A DNA stretch of 58,272 nt from Planctomycetota bacterium (GTDB lineage Bacteria > Planctomycetota > JAJSAM01 > JAJVHW01): positions 1-58,272 of the forward strand of contig JAIOPE010000061.1 in NCBI GenBank assembly GCA_021414065.1. Direction: 5' to 3'. Positions 35,456 through 43,170 of this stretch are shown here, in pieces. The position numbers and the translations under genes were made by a program. How positions within the stretch are numbered: the first letter of the stretch is position 1; each line of letters begins with the position of its first letter. Under the pieces are notes generated by a model. That model did not search any database. It was not told the origin of the DNA and saw nothing but the letters and a program-made list of their open reading frames with translations.

Positions 35456-36682
35456 ATGGGAACTGCATTCATCGCGCTCGGACTCGTCTGGATCTCCATC
35501 GCGTTCATCGTCCCGGCGGTGCTCGTCCTTGCGCAGCGAGCCATGCTGGGTCGCGAACCCGTGCCCCGCCGCGGACCGGCGCCAGCCGTCAGCGTCCTGA
35601 AGCCGCTCCGCGGAGTGGACGCCGCCCTCGAGTCGAACCTGACGACCCTGTTCCGGCAGGAGTTCGCCGAGTACGAAGTGCTGCTCGGCGCGGCCGATGC
35701 AGACGACCCGTCCCTCGACGTCGCCCGCCGCGTCGCAGCGGCGCATCCGCACGTTCCGAGTCGCGTGATCGCCGACGCGCGCAAAGTGGGACGCAATCCG
35801 AAGGTCAACAACCTCGCAAATCTCGCGCGGCACGCCCGTCACGAGGTTCTCGTCGTCTCCGACAGCAACGTCTCGGTCGCCCCGGACTACCTCGCTCGCC
35901 TCGTCGCACGCCTCGAAGAGCCCGGTGTCGGACTCGTCACGTCGCCGATCCGCGCCCGCCCGAATCGGTCGCTCGGGGCGTCGCTCGAGAGCCTGCAACT
36001 CAACACGTACGTGATGGGCGGCGTCGGGGCGCTCACGCTCTGGTTCAACGGCGTGTGCTGCGTCGGCAAGTCGATGGCGTTCCGTCGGCGCGACCTCGAA
36101 GCGATCGGCGGCTTCCACTTCCTCGGCCGACACCTCGCGGAGGACCAGGTCTCCGGTGAGGAACTGAAGCGCGCGGGCCACGTCGTCACCGTCGAATCCG
36201 CCCCGGTGGACAACGTCCTCGGGGAACTCGGAGTGCGCGATTTCTGCGCACGACACCTGCGCTGGGCGCGCATCCGCCGTTGGATGGCGCCGGCTGCCTA
36301 CGCGGGCGAGATCCTGTCGAACCCGGTGGCTGCGGCGATCGTCGCGTTTGCTGTGCTTCCCTCTGCGACGGCCGCGTGCATCGCTGCGTCGATCGTCGCG
36401 TTCCGCTCGGCGTGCGACGCCTCGATGGAAGCGCGACTCGGCATTCGGCGGGCCGTGATCGCCTACCCGGCGCTGCTCCTGTTGAAGGAGTCGCTGACGC
36501 TCGCGCTGTGGCCCGTTCCGTTCGTCAGCCGCGCCGTGTCGTGGCGCGGGAACCGGTTCCTTCTCGGCCCCCGCTCCGTGCTCCAGCCGATGCCGCGTGC
36601 GGATGTCGGAGCGATGCTCATGCCGCCCGACGTCGTGCTCGACTGGGACCCAGAAGGAGACCCGGTCGCCGCGACTGCGTGA
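35456..36682 (+). CDS. Ceramide-glucosyltransferase-type (GT21) glycosyltransferase
   Basis: A 408-residue membrane glycosyltransferase. It has an N-terminal helix (ALGLVWISIAFIVPAVLVLA) and a GT-A domain beginning with PAVSVLKPLRGVD. The catalytic series of the ceramide glucosyltransferase/HpnI family follows: the first Asp in the AADADDPS region, VVSDSNVSV, LAEDQVSGEEL, and the R-x-x-R-W signature in ARHLRWARIRRW. Further hydrophobic helices lie near the C-terminus. It should transfer a sugar to a lipid such as ceramide, diacylglycerol or a hopanoid. The PhoB-type box 45 bp upstream suggests induction under phosphate limitation. Confidence 0.8.
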   Translation: MGTAFIALGLVWISIAFIVPAVLVLAQRAMLGREPVPRRGPAPAVSVLKPLRGVDAALESNLTTLFRQEFAEYEVLLGAADADDPSLDVARRVAAAHPHVPSRVIADARKVGRNPKVNNLANLARHARHEVLVVSDSNVSVAPDYLARLVARLEEPGVGLVTSPIRARPNRSLGASLESLQLNTYVMGGVGALTLWFNGVCCVGKSMAFRRRDLEAIGGFHFLGRHLAEDQVSGEELKRAGHVVTVESAPVDNVLGELGVRDFCARHLRWARIRRWMAPAAYAGEILSNPVAAAIVAFAVLPSATAACIAASIVAFRSACDASMEARLGIRRAVIAYPALLLLKESLTLALWPVPFVSRAVSWRGNRFLLGPRSVLQPMPRADVGAMLMPPDVVLDWDPEGDPVAATA

Positions 36683-36691
36683 GAACGCCGA

Positions 36692-37687
36692 CTACCGAGG
36701 CGCCCCCGCCTCGGCGTCGAACCACGCGCGGATGCGCTCCGGGTCGGGCTCTCTGAGGAGCATCCGGCGGACGTCGTCGCGACCGTCCCAGAAGCCCGCC
36801 GCCCGGAACGTCGCGATGAACGCCTTGAACCGCGCGATCGGCCCGGGCGGAGAACCGGGCGGGAGCAACATCTCGAAGTAGCCGCGCGCGAACGCGATCG
36901 CTTCGTCGCGCGATGCCGCCGCGCCGCCGACTGCCTCGCGGAAGACCCACGGGTTCGCGAGCGCGCCGCGCCCCACCATGACGGCGTCGCACCCCGTCTG
37001 TTCCAGCATGCGCTGGAAGTCCGCCGCGACGTCTGCGCCGCCGTTCCCGATCAGCGGAACCGGTTCCGGCCGCGCGTGAAGACGCTGCGCCGCATGTGCG
37101 ATCCACTCCCAGCGCGCCGGATCCGCGTACGAGTTGCGCCGAAGTCGCGCGTGCAGAGTCACGGCGGCGGCACCGGCTTCGGCGCAGGCGTCGAGCACGT
37201 CGTCGAGGCGCGACGCGTCGTCGACGCCGGCGCGGATCTTCGCGGTGACCGGCAGATCCGTAGCACGCACCGCCGCGGCGACGATCTCGCCCATCCGCTC
37301 CGGGAACGCGAGGAGCGCTGACCCCGCGCACTTGTTGAAGACGCGCTTCACCGGGCACCCGAAGTTCAGGTCGATCCACGCGGCGCAACACGCGTCGGCG
37401 TTGCCGACGGTCTCGGCGACGAACTCGGCGTCCGCCGCCATCAGTTGCGCGCCGACCGGCACGTCGCGCCGCGGCACGTCGCCCAGCTCGCGTCGGAACA
37501 CCTTCTTCGGGACGGGGTCCACGCTGATGCGAATGAACTCGGTGAGGCCGCCGCCGACCGACCCTTGATCCAGCACGAGGTCGCGGAAGACGCGGTCGGT
37601 GTAACCGTCCATCGGCGCGAGCAACGTCGCGGGCGCGAACGTCACCGCGCGTGCCGGATCGCGGCCCCGGATCGTGAGCGAACGCAT
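36692..37687 (-). CDS. dus: tRNA-dihydrouridine synthase
   Basis: A 331-residue flavoenzyme that reduces uridine to dihydrouridine in tRNA. Landmarks are LLAPMDGYTDRVFR, WIDLNFGCPVKRV with N-K-C-A-G-S-A-L-L (active-site Cys), PVTAKIRAGVDD, LHARLRRNSYADPARWEWIA and PLIGNGGADV. The ATG at 37687 is 4 bp after the stop of the aminotransferase gene, indicating cotranscription with it. Substrate positions in tRNA cannot be assigned. Confidence 0.92.
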   Translation of the reverse strand: MRSLTIRGRDPARAVTFAPATLLAPMDGYTDRVFRDLVLDQGSVGGGLTEFIRISVDPVPKKVFRRELGDVPRRDVPVGAQLMAADAEFVAETVGNADACCAAWIDLNFGCPVKRVFNKCAGSALLAFPERMGEIVAAAVRATDLPVTAKIRAGVDDASRLDDVLDACAEAGAAAVTLHARLRRNSYADPARWEWIAHAAQRLHARPEPVPLIGNGGADVAADFQRMLEQTGCDAVMVGRGALANPWVFREAVGGAAASRDEAIAFARGYFEMLLPPGSPPGPIARFKAFIATFRAAGFWDGRDDVRRMLLREPDPERIRAWFDAEAGAPR

Positions 37688-37691
37688 CACT

Positions 37692-38834
37692 TCAGAGTTG
37701 GACCGCGCCGCGCAGGATCTCGATCATCCGCGTGTTCGTCGCGGCGTCCTTCACGGCCACGCGCAGGGCCGCCGGACCGAGACTCGCCATCTCGGGGAAG
37801 TCGCGAATGAAGAGCCCGCGCTCGCGGCACGACTTCACGACCTGCGTAGCCGTCGGGGCGCCCGACGGCAAATGGAAGAGCACGAAGTTCGCGCCGCCGT
37901 GGACCACGTCGGCGCCGATCTCCGACACGAGCGAGCGTTCGAGTGCCGCGCGCAGCACGTGCGTCTCCCGCCACTTCGCCTCGTAGTACGCCGGATCGCG
38001 CAGGGCCTCCACCGCGGCGACCTGAGCGATGAGCCCGACCGCCCACGGCGGCGTGAGCATGCGCAGTCGAGAGATCGCGGCTTCGGGCCCGACGAGATAC
38101 GCCGCGCGCATCCCGCTGAGGGCGTAGACCTTCGACATCGACTTGCACACTGTCGTCGACGGCGACGCGGCGGCAAATCGCTCGAGCGACGCCCCGGGCC
38201 CGGCGTACTCGACGTACGTCTCATCGACCCAGAACGACGTCGTCGAGGGCGCCCCGGCGATCACCGACTCGAGCGCGTCCCGGTCCAGATGCACGCCGGT
38301 CGGACTGTTCGGGTTGACGATCACGACGAGGTCGAAGCCGTCGCGCAGGCGCGCAGCGAACTGCACGGGATCGACGCGATAGCCATCGACGCGAGACAGC
38401 GTGAACCGCTCGACGGTGCACCCGATGACCTTCCCGAGCACGTGCGCATACTCGCCGTACGTCGGGTCGAGCAGCAGCACGCGCGCACCGGAGGTGAGCC
38501 GCGTGCGCAGAGCGAGGTAGATGAGCTCGGACGACCCCGCACCCGGCAGCACGTTCGCCTCGGAAACCCCGCGGACGTCGGCGATCGTCCGAACCAGCCC
38601 CTCGCAACCCGTCGGCGGCGACGTCGCGATGAGCCACTCGAGGTGCGGGGCAATTGCGGCGGCAATCCGCGGCGACGGCGGGAACCACGCGTCGAGGACG
38701 TCCGCGTTGATCACGTCGCGGCGCCGTGAGAGGTCGTCGAACGAGTCGCCGATCGCGTCGAAGAACGCCCCGCCGTGGGCGCAAGCGTTCTGGCTTGCCA
38801 GGGACCGGTCAGCGGCGGCTTCGGGTCGCGTCAC
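37692..38834 (-). CDS. HisC-like class I/II aminotransferase
   Basis: A 380-residue PLP-dependent fold-type I enzyme. The cofactor lysine is in CKSMSKVYALSGMRAAYLV, the Asn/Pro motif is IVNPNSPTG, the Asp-x-x-Tyr motif is WVDETYVEY, and the C-terminal arginine is in PAALRVAVKD. It most resembles histidinol-phosphate aminotransferase and threonine-phosphate decarboxylase (CobD), whose substrates are phosphorylated amines. No other his or cob gene is near. The start is a GTG at 38834, 23 bp after phoB, so it is probably in the phoB operon. Confidence 0.78.
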   Translation of the reverse strand: MTRPEAAADRSLASQNACAHGGAFFDAIGDSFDDLSRRRDVINADVLDAWFPPSPRIAAAIAPHLEWLIATSPPTGCEGLVRTIADVRGVSEANVLPGAGSSELIYLALRTRLTSGARVLLLDPTYGEYAHVLGKVIGCTVERFTLSRVDGYRVDPVQFAARLRDGFDLVVIVNPNSPTGVHLDRDALESVIAGAPSTTSFWVDETYVEYAGPGASLERFAAASPSTTVCKSMSKVYALSGMRAAYLVGPEAAISRLRMLTPPWAVGLIAQVAAVEALRDPAYYEAKWRETHVLRAALERSLVSEIGADVVHGGANFVLFHLPSGAPTATQVVKSCRERGLFIRDFPEMASLGPAALRVAVKDAATNTRMIEILRGAVQL

Positions 38835-38857
38835 GACCCCAAGGGTACCCGAGCGGC

Positions 38858-39559
38858 TCAGGCTTCGACGGTCTCCGCGAACTTGTAGCCCACGCCGCGC
38901 ACGGTGACGAGGTACTCGCCGTACTCCTCGAGCTTCCGGCGGACAGACGCGACGTGCACGTCGATCGTGCGATCGGTGACGACCGCGTCGGGCCCGCGCA
39001 CGGCGTCGAGCAGGTCGTTCCGCGAGAAGACGCGGCCCTTCTTCGCCACCAAATGGCGGAGCAGCTTGAACTCGGTCGTGGTGAACGGAAGCGCGCGTCC
39101 GTCGAGTGCTGCGACGAACCGGTCGCTGTCGATCTCGAGGAGACCGAAGCGGAGTACGCGCGGGATGTCGTCTTCACGGGCCCGGGTCTGGGCCCGCAAC
39201 TGGGCCGCCACGCGGGCCATCAACTCCTTCACGCCGAACGGCTTTCGCACGTAGTCGTCGGCCCCCTGCGCGAGTCCGACGATCGCGTCGGTCTCCTCGC
39301 CCTTCGCCGTGAGCATGATGATCGGGATCTGCGCCGTCCGCGGGTCGGCGCGGATGCGGCGACAGACCTCGAGTCCGCCGATGCCGGGGAGCATCAAGTC
39401 GAGCAGGACGAGGTCGGGCTGGTCGCGACGCGCGATCTCGACCGCCGACTCGCCGTCCACTGCGGAAACGACGTCGTACTGTTCCCGTCGGAGGTTGAAC
39501 GCCACGATGTCGCTGATGTCGCGCTCGTCATCGACCACGAGGACTTTCTTGCGTGCCAT
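38858..39559 (-). CDS. phoB: Phosphate regulon response regulator PhoB
   Basis: A 233-residue OmpR/PhoB-type regulator. The receiver has VVDDE, phosphoacceptor LVLLDLMLP, MLTAKG and VRKPF. The C-terminal winged helix has LPFTTTEFKLLRHLVAKKG, VTDRTIDVHVASVRRKLE and TVRGVGYKF. The assignment as PhoB rather than a paralogue rests on similarity and on the phosphate genes around it. GAGGAGG-like sequence lies just upstream. The TTCAC/TTCAT repeat 25-40 bp before the start suggests autoregulation. It heads a group with the aminotransferase and dus. Confidence 0.88.
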   Translation of the reverse strand: MARKKVLVVDDERDISDIVAFNLRREQYDVVSAVDGESAVEIARRDQPDLVLLDLMLPGIGGLEVCRRIRADPRTAQIPIIMLTAKGEETDAIVGLAQGADDYVRKPFGVKELMARVAAQLRAQTRAREDDIPRVLRFGLLEIDSDRFVAALDGRALPFTTTEFKLLRHLVAKKGRVFSRNDLLDAVRGPDAVVTDRTIDVHVASVRRKLEEYGEYLVTVRGVGYKFAETVEA

Positions 39560-39583
39560 GACGAGGAGGATTGTCCCACTTCA

Positions 39584-39599
39584 TGAAGGGATCGTGAAT
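39584..39599 (-). promoter_or_regulatory. Candidate PhoB box of phoB
   Basis: Minus-strand TTCAC (from 39599) and TTCAT (from 39588) start 11 bp apart, ending about 25 bp before the phoB start codon, which suggests autoregulation. Confidence 0.6.
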
Positions 39600-39628
39600 C
39601 CCCAAACAGCTCCCGGGAAGAGATTCAC

Positions 39629-40441
39629 TCAATCTTCCATCGGCACGGAAACGCGGTGCCCGTCCTCGATTCGCACCGCGGTGAGGCTTCCGCCCCAGAC
39701 GCACCCGGTGTCGATGCCGCGGAACCCAGGCTGCGCCAGCCATCCGAGAGCGGCCCAGTGCCCGAACACGATCGTCGTCCCCCGCCGGTCCGCGCCGCGG
39801 GCCCGGAACCAGGGGACGAGCGCGCGGGGCGCCTCGCCGGGTGGACCGGAGAACCCGTCGTTCGGACGACCCCGCTCATCGACGAGGCGGAGCGTGGTCA
39901 GTACGGCGGCGTCACGACCGGCGCGAGCGACCCCGCCACCGGCGCGTGTCCAGCGACCGTCCGCCGGGCTGCGCCACGCGCGAAGGAACGCCTTCATCGC
40001 CGGCCCGCGGAGGGCCTTCTCCGCCCCGCGCGCCCGTCGCTCGGCCTCGCGAAGCGTCCACGTCGGCGGAATGCCCGCGTGAACGAGCACGTACCCCGGT
40101 TCCCGGTGGATGAGCGGTCGCGCGCGCAGCCACGCCACGATCTCGTCTCTGTCCTGCGCATCGAGCACGTCGCCGAGCGTGTCGCGCCGCTTCTGCGCAG
40201 AGACCGACGCCGCGCGCGCGAGCAGGTGCAGGTCGTGGTTTCCGAGGACCGTCACGGCGCGGTCGCCGAGCGCCATCACGGTCCTGAGGACCAGTCGCGA
40301 CGAGGGCCCGCGGTTCACCAGGTCGCCGACGAACCAGACGCGGTCCGCCGCGGGGTCGAAGCGAATCAGGTCGAGCACGCGCGAGAGCGTGCGCGCGCAG
40401 CCCTGGACGTCGCCGATCGCCCACGTGCTCATCGCGATCAT
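39629..40441 (-). CDS. apaH: Symmetrical bis(5'-nucleosyl)-tetraphosphatase-like phosphatase
   Basis: A 270-residue calcineurin-type metallophosphatase of the ApaH/PrpA group, which hydrolyses diadenosine tetraphosphate to ADP. Metal-ligand motifs are AIGDVQGC (GDxxG), VWFVGDLVNRG (GDxxxRG), VLGNHDLHLL (GNHD), LVHAGIPP and TIVFGHWAALG. GIDTGCVWGG near the C-terminus is typical of ApaH. The first ATG (40441) follows AGGGTG; a second in-frame ATG at 40432 is possible. It is divergent from ppx across 69 bp. Confidence 0.9.
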   Translation of the reverse strand: MIAMSTWAIGDVQGCARTLSRVLDLIRFDPAADRVWFVGDLVNRGPSSRLVLRTVMALGDRAVTVLGNHDLHLLARAASVSAQKRRDTLGDVLDAQDRDEIVAWLRARPLIHREPGYVLVHAGIPPTWTLREAERRARGAEKALRGPAMKAFLRAWRSPADGRWTRAGGGVARAGRDAAVLTTLRLVDERGRPNDGFSGPPGEAPRALVPWFRARGADRRGTTIVFGHWAALGWLAQPGFRGIDTGCVWGGSLTAVRIEDGHRVSVPMED

Positions 40442-40510
40442 CGTCACCCTACTCCGCGCAGTGCGCACGTCGTTCTCGTGAGTCGGGCCGGGATTCGCGA
40501 TGATCGGGCG

Positions 40511-42013
40511 ATGGCTGCACCACGCAACGGGACCCACACGATCGCGGCCGTGGACCTCGGCTCGAACAGCTTCCACATGGTCGTCGCCCGCGCCGAGCAA
40601 GGGCAGTTGCGTGTCGTGGACCGCCTGCGCGAACGTGTCGCGCTTGGCGCCGGACTCGACGACGAGGGGCGCCTGTCGGACGAGATGCAGGAGCGCGCCC
40701 TCGCGTGCCTCAGGCGGTTCGGCCAGCGCCTCCGCGAACTGCCCCGCGAGAATGTTCGCGTGATCGGCACGAACGCGTTGCGCGTGGCGAAGAACGCACG
40801 CGGGTTCCTTTCGCGTGCGGAACGGGCACTGGGGCACCCGGTGGAAGTCGTGCCGGGCCGCGAGGAAGCCCGATTGATCCACCTCGGCGTGGCACACAGC
40901 GAGCCGGAAGCGCCGGGGCGGCGGCTCGTCGTGGACATCGGTGGCGGAAGCACCGAGGTGATCGTCGGCGAGCGGTTCGAGCCGCTCCGCACGGACAGCC
41001 TCTACATGGGCTGCGTTTCGTGGACGCGCCGGTTCTTCCGCGACGGGCGGATCACACCGAAGGCGATGAGGCAGGCCCGGATCGCCGCGCGGCTCGAGGT
41101 GCAGACGATCGCGCGGCTCGTGCAGGCTCTCGGCTGGGACGAGGCCCTCGGCGCGTCGGGAACGATTCTCGCCATCGACGGCGTGCTCCGCGCGAACGGG
41201 CACGGCGCCGACGGGATTACGACGGAGTCGCTCGACTGGCTCGCGGACGTGGCGCAGCGCCAGGGCCGGATCGCCCGACTCGACATCGCCGGTCTCGAAC
41301 CCGAGCGCGCCGAAGTGCTCCCGGGCGGCCTCACGATCCTGCAGGCCGTACTCGAAGGGCTGCACGTGGACCGGATGCGGGCCACGCCCGGCGCGCTCCG
41401 CGAGGGGGTGCTCTACGACCTGATCGGTCGCATCCGCCACGAGGACGTCCGAGATCGCACGATCCGGAGCTTCGCGAAGCGGCACCGCGTGGACGAGGAG
41501 CAGGCCGCGCGCGTCGAGCGCACCGCGAAGGGGCTCCTCGATGCCGCCGCGCGGCCGTGGAAGCTCCAGGGCGACGCTCCCTCGCACCTGATCTCATGGG
41601 CGTCGCGATTGCACGAAGTCGGGCTGTCGGTGGCGTACGCAGGGCACCACAAACACGGCGACTACCTCCTGCGGAACTCGGACATGCCGGGGTTCTCGAA
41701 GCCTGACCAGGATGTCCTCGCGACGGTCGTCCGCTTCCACCGACGCAAGATCGAACGAGAGGAATTCGCCGCCCTCGCCGCGGATGCCGGCTCCATGGCG
41801 CTGCGCGTGTGCCTGCTGCTGCGACTGTCCGTCCGCCTCCACCACAGCCGTTCCGCGCGACGTCTGCCGGACGTCAAACTCGTGCTGCACGGCGACTCGA
41901 TGTCGCTGCGCTTTCCGAAGGGCTGGCTCGACCGCCATCCGCTCACTCGCGCCGACCTCGGGGACGAGGCGCGCGAACTCGCCGCTGCCGGAATCGATCT
42001 CGTCGTCGGCTGA
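40511..42013 (+). CDS. ppx: Exopolyphosphatase, Ppx/GppA family
   Basis: A 500-residue enzyme that removes phosphate from polyphosphate ends, or hydrolyses pppGpp in the GppA branch. The ASKHA-fold motifs are AAVDLGSNSFHMVV, RVIGTNALRVAKNA, EVVPGREEARLIHLG (catalytic Glu) and LVVDIGGGSTEVIVG. A C-terminal HD-type helical domain has HEVGLSVAYAGHHKHGDYLL. The length and HD domain fit the long Ppx form. It is near ppk and a CHAD protein, which favours polyphosphate. Confidence 0.92.
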   Translation: MAAPRNGTHTIAAVDLGSNSFHMVVARAEQGQLRVVDRLRERVALGAGLDDEGRLSDEMQERALACLRRFGQRLRELPRENVRVIGTNALRVAKNARGFLSRAERALGHPVEVVPGREEARLIHLGVAHSEPEAPGRRLVVDIGGGSTEVIVGERFEPLRTDSLYMGCVSWTRRFFRDGRITPKAMRQARIAARLEVQTIARLVQALGWDEALGASGTILAIDGVLRANGHGADGITTESLDWLADVAQRQGRIARLDIAGLEPERAEVLPGGLTILQAVLEGLHVDRMRATPGALREGVLYDLIGRIRHEDVRDRTIRSFAKRHRVDEEQAARVERTAKGLLDAAARPWKLQGDAPSHLISWASRLHEVGLSVAYAGHHKHGDYLLRNSDMPGFSKPDQDVLATVVRFHRRKIEREEFAALAADAGSMALRVCLLLRLSVRLHHSRSARRLPDVKLVLHGDSMSLRFPKGWLDRHPLTRADLGDEARELAAAGIDLVVG

Positions 42014-42057
42014 TCGGGAACAGTCCCCGCGCGCCGCGGGTTCTCCCCTACGCTCTT

Positions 42058-42293
42058 AGCCTGGATCATTCACGAAGCTCCGCGCCTGGACGAGCCCACG
42101 GGCCGACCGCTGCGTTGGGACCCTTGCGTGGCTTGACAAAGCCGACGCTGCGGGTCCCGCCTTGCGGTCAGCTCCGCGGATCTCGCCCAGGACGGTGGGG
42201 CGTCGTGCGAACGAGCCTCGGATCGGCGTGCACCACAAGCCGTTCCTGGGCTGCACGCCGTTCTCTCGCGGAGCTTCGTGAATGATCCGGGCT
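42058..42293. mobile_element. MITE-like element with 27-bp terminal inverted repeats
   Basis: The ends AGCC(T/C)GGATCATTCACG.. at 42058-42084 and their reverse complement at 42267-42293 match at 26 of 27 positions and bracket about 180 bp with no gene. Inside are the structured element at 42092-42175 and a further hairpin CGGCGTGCA/TGCACGCCG at about 42213-42252. It fills the ppx-msrA gap. Confidence 0.55.
42092..42175. repeat. Structured intergenic element, copy A
   Basis: This is the partner of the element at 20221-20305. It folds with nested pairings GACCGC/GCGGTC, GGGACCC/GGGTCCC and GGCTT/AAGCC around a short loop. The strand of any RNA is unknown. Confidence 0.5.
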
Positions 42294-42308
42294 GAACCGG
42301 AGACCCCC

Positions 42309-43031
42309 ATGCGACTCATCCCTCTGCTCGCGTCGTTGCTGTTCCTTGCCGCGTGTTCCGCCGGCGCCGCGCGTGACGGCGAGCCGGTCGCGCCGGCCCC
42401 ATCCCCGCAGGAGACCGCGCCCGTGAACCCCACGCCTGACAAGAAACCGGACCCAGCACCGACCCGTTCGGTCAGCGCGACCGCCAGCACCACCGTGAAG
42501 GTCGGTCCGGCGAGCGCATCGTCGACAGAGACCGCCACGTTCGCCGGCGGGTGCTACTGGTGCATCGAGGCGGTGCTCGAGACGGTCCCCGGCGTGATCG
42601 ACGCGAAGTCGGGCTTCATGGGCGGCACGGTCCAGAATCCCACGTACGAACAGGTCTGCGAGGGCGACACCGGCGCCGCGGAGGTCGTGCAGGTCACGTT
42701 CGACCCGGCGAAGCTGAGCTACGCGGACCTCCTCGAGTGGTTCTGGAAGGCGCACGACCCGACGACGAAGAACCGCCAGGGTGCAGACGTCGGAACGCAG
42801 TACCGTTCCGCGATCTTCGTCCACTCGGACGCCCAACGCGCCGCCGCCGAGCGGTCGATGGCGGCTGCGCAGTCACACTACGCCTCGCCGATCGTCACGG
42901 AGATCGTGGCGGCGAGCGCGTTCACCACGGCCGACGAGCACCACCAGGACTTCTATCGGCTGAACAAGTCGTACGGGTACTGCCGCGCCGTGATCACGCC
43001 GAAGATGAAGAAGCTCGGCCTCGAAAAGTGA
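42309..43031 (+). CDS. msrA: Peptide-methionine (S)-S-oxide reductase, lipoprotein form
   Basis: MsrA repairs S-sulfoxides of methionine in oxidised proteins. The active-site motif is FAGGCYWCIEAVLE, and GTQYRSAIF and EHHQDFY follow the family. The 240-residue protein starts with a lipoprotein signal (LLASLLFLAACSAG) and a Pro/Thr-rich linker of about 50 residues before the catalytic domain, so it works outside the cytoplasm. C-terminal SYGYCRAVITPK carries a resolving-cysteine candidate. It is convergent with ppk. Confidence 0.93.
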   Translation: MRLIPLLASLLFLAACSAGAARDGEPVAPAPSPQETAPVNPTPDKKPDPAPTRSVSATASTTVKVGPASASSTETATFAGGCYWCIEAVLETVPGVIDAKSGFMGGTVQNPTYEQVCEGDTGAAEVVQVTFDPAKLSYADLLEWFWKAHDPTTKNRQGADVGTQYRSAIFVHSDAQRAAAERSMAAAQSHYASPIVTEIVAASAFTTADEHHQDFYRLNKSYGYCRAVITPKMKKLGLEK

Positions 43032-43170
43032 AGCCGCCGTCCGCGACTCGGGCCTACCTCGTCGGGGACATCCCTGCGAGCGCCGGGTCCGTCGCTCCTC
43101 GGTCCGGCCCGGCCGCTCTGCTCCGCGGAAGCGCGTTGTGCAGGGCTCTCCGCGTTGAGCCCCGACCCGC

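Noticed and set aside
42058..42293. Complete insertion sequence in the ppx-msrA gap
   Set aside because: There is no transposase reading frame between the inverted repeats, so only a MITE-type element can be supported.
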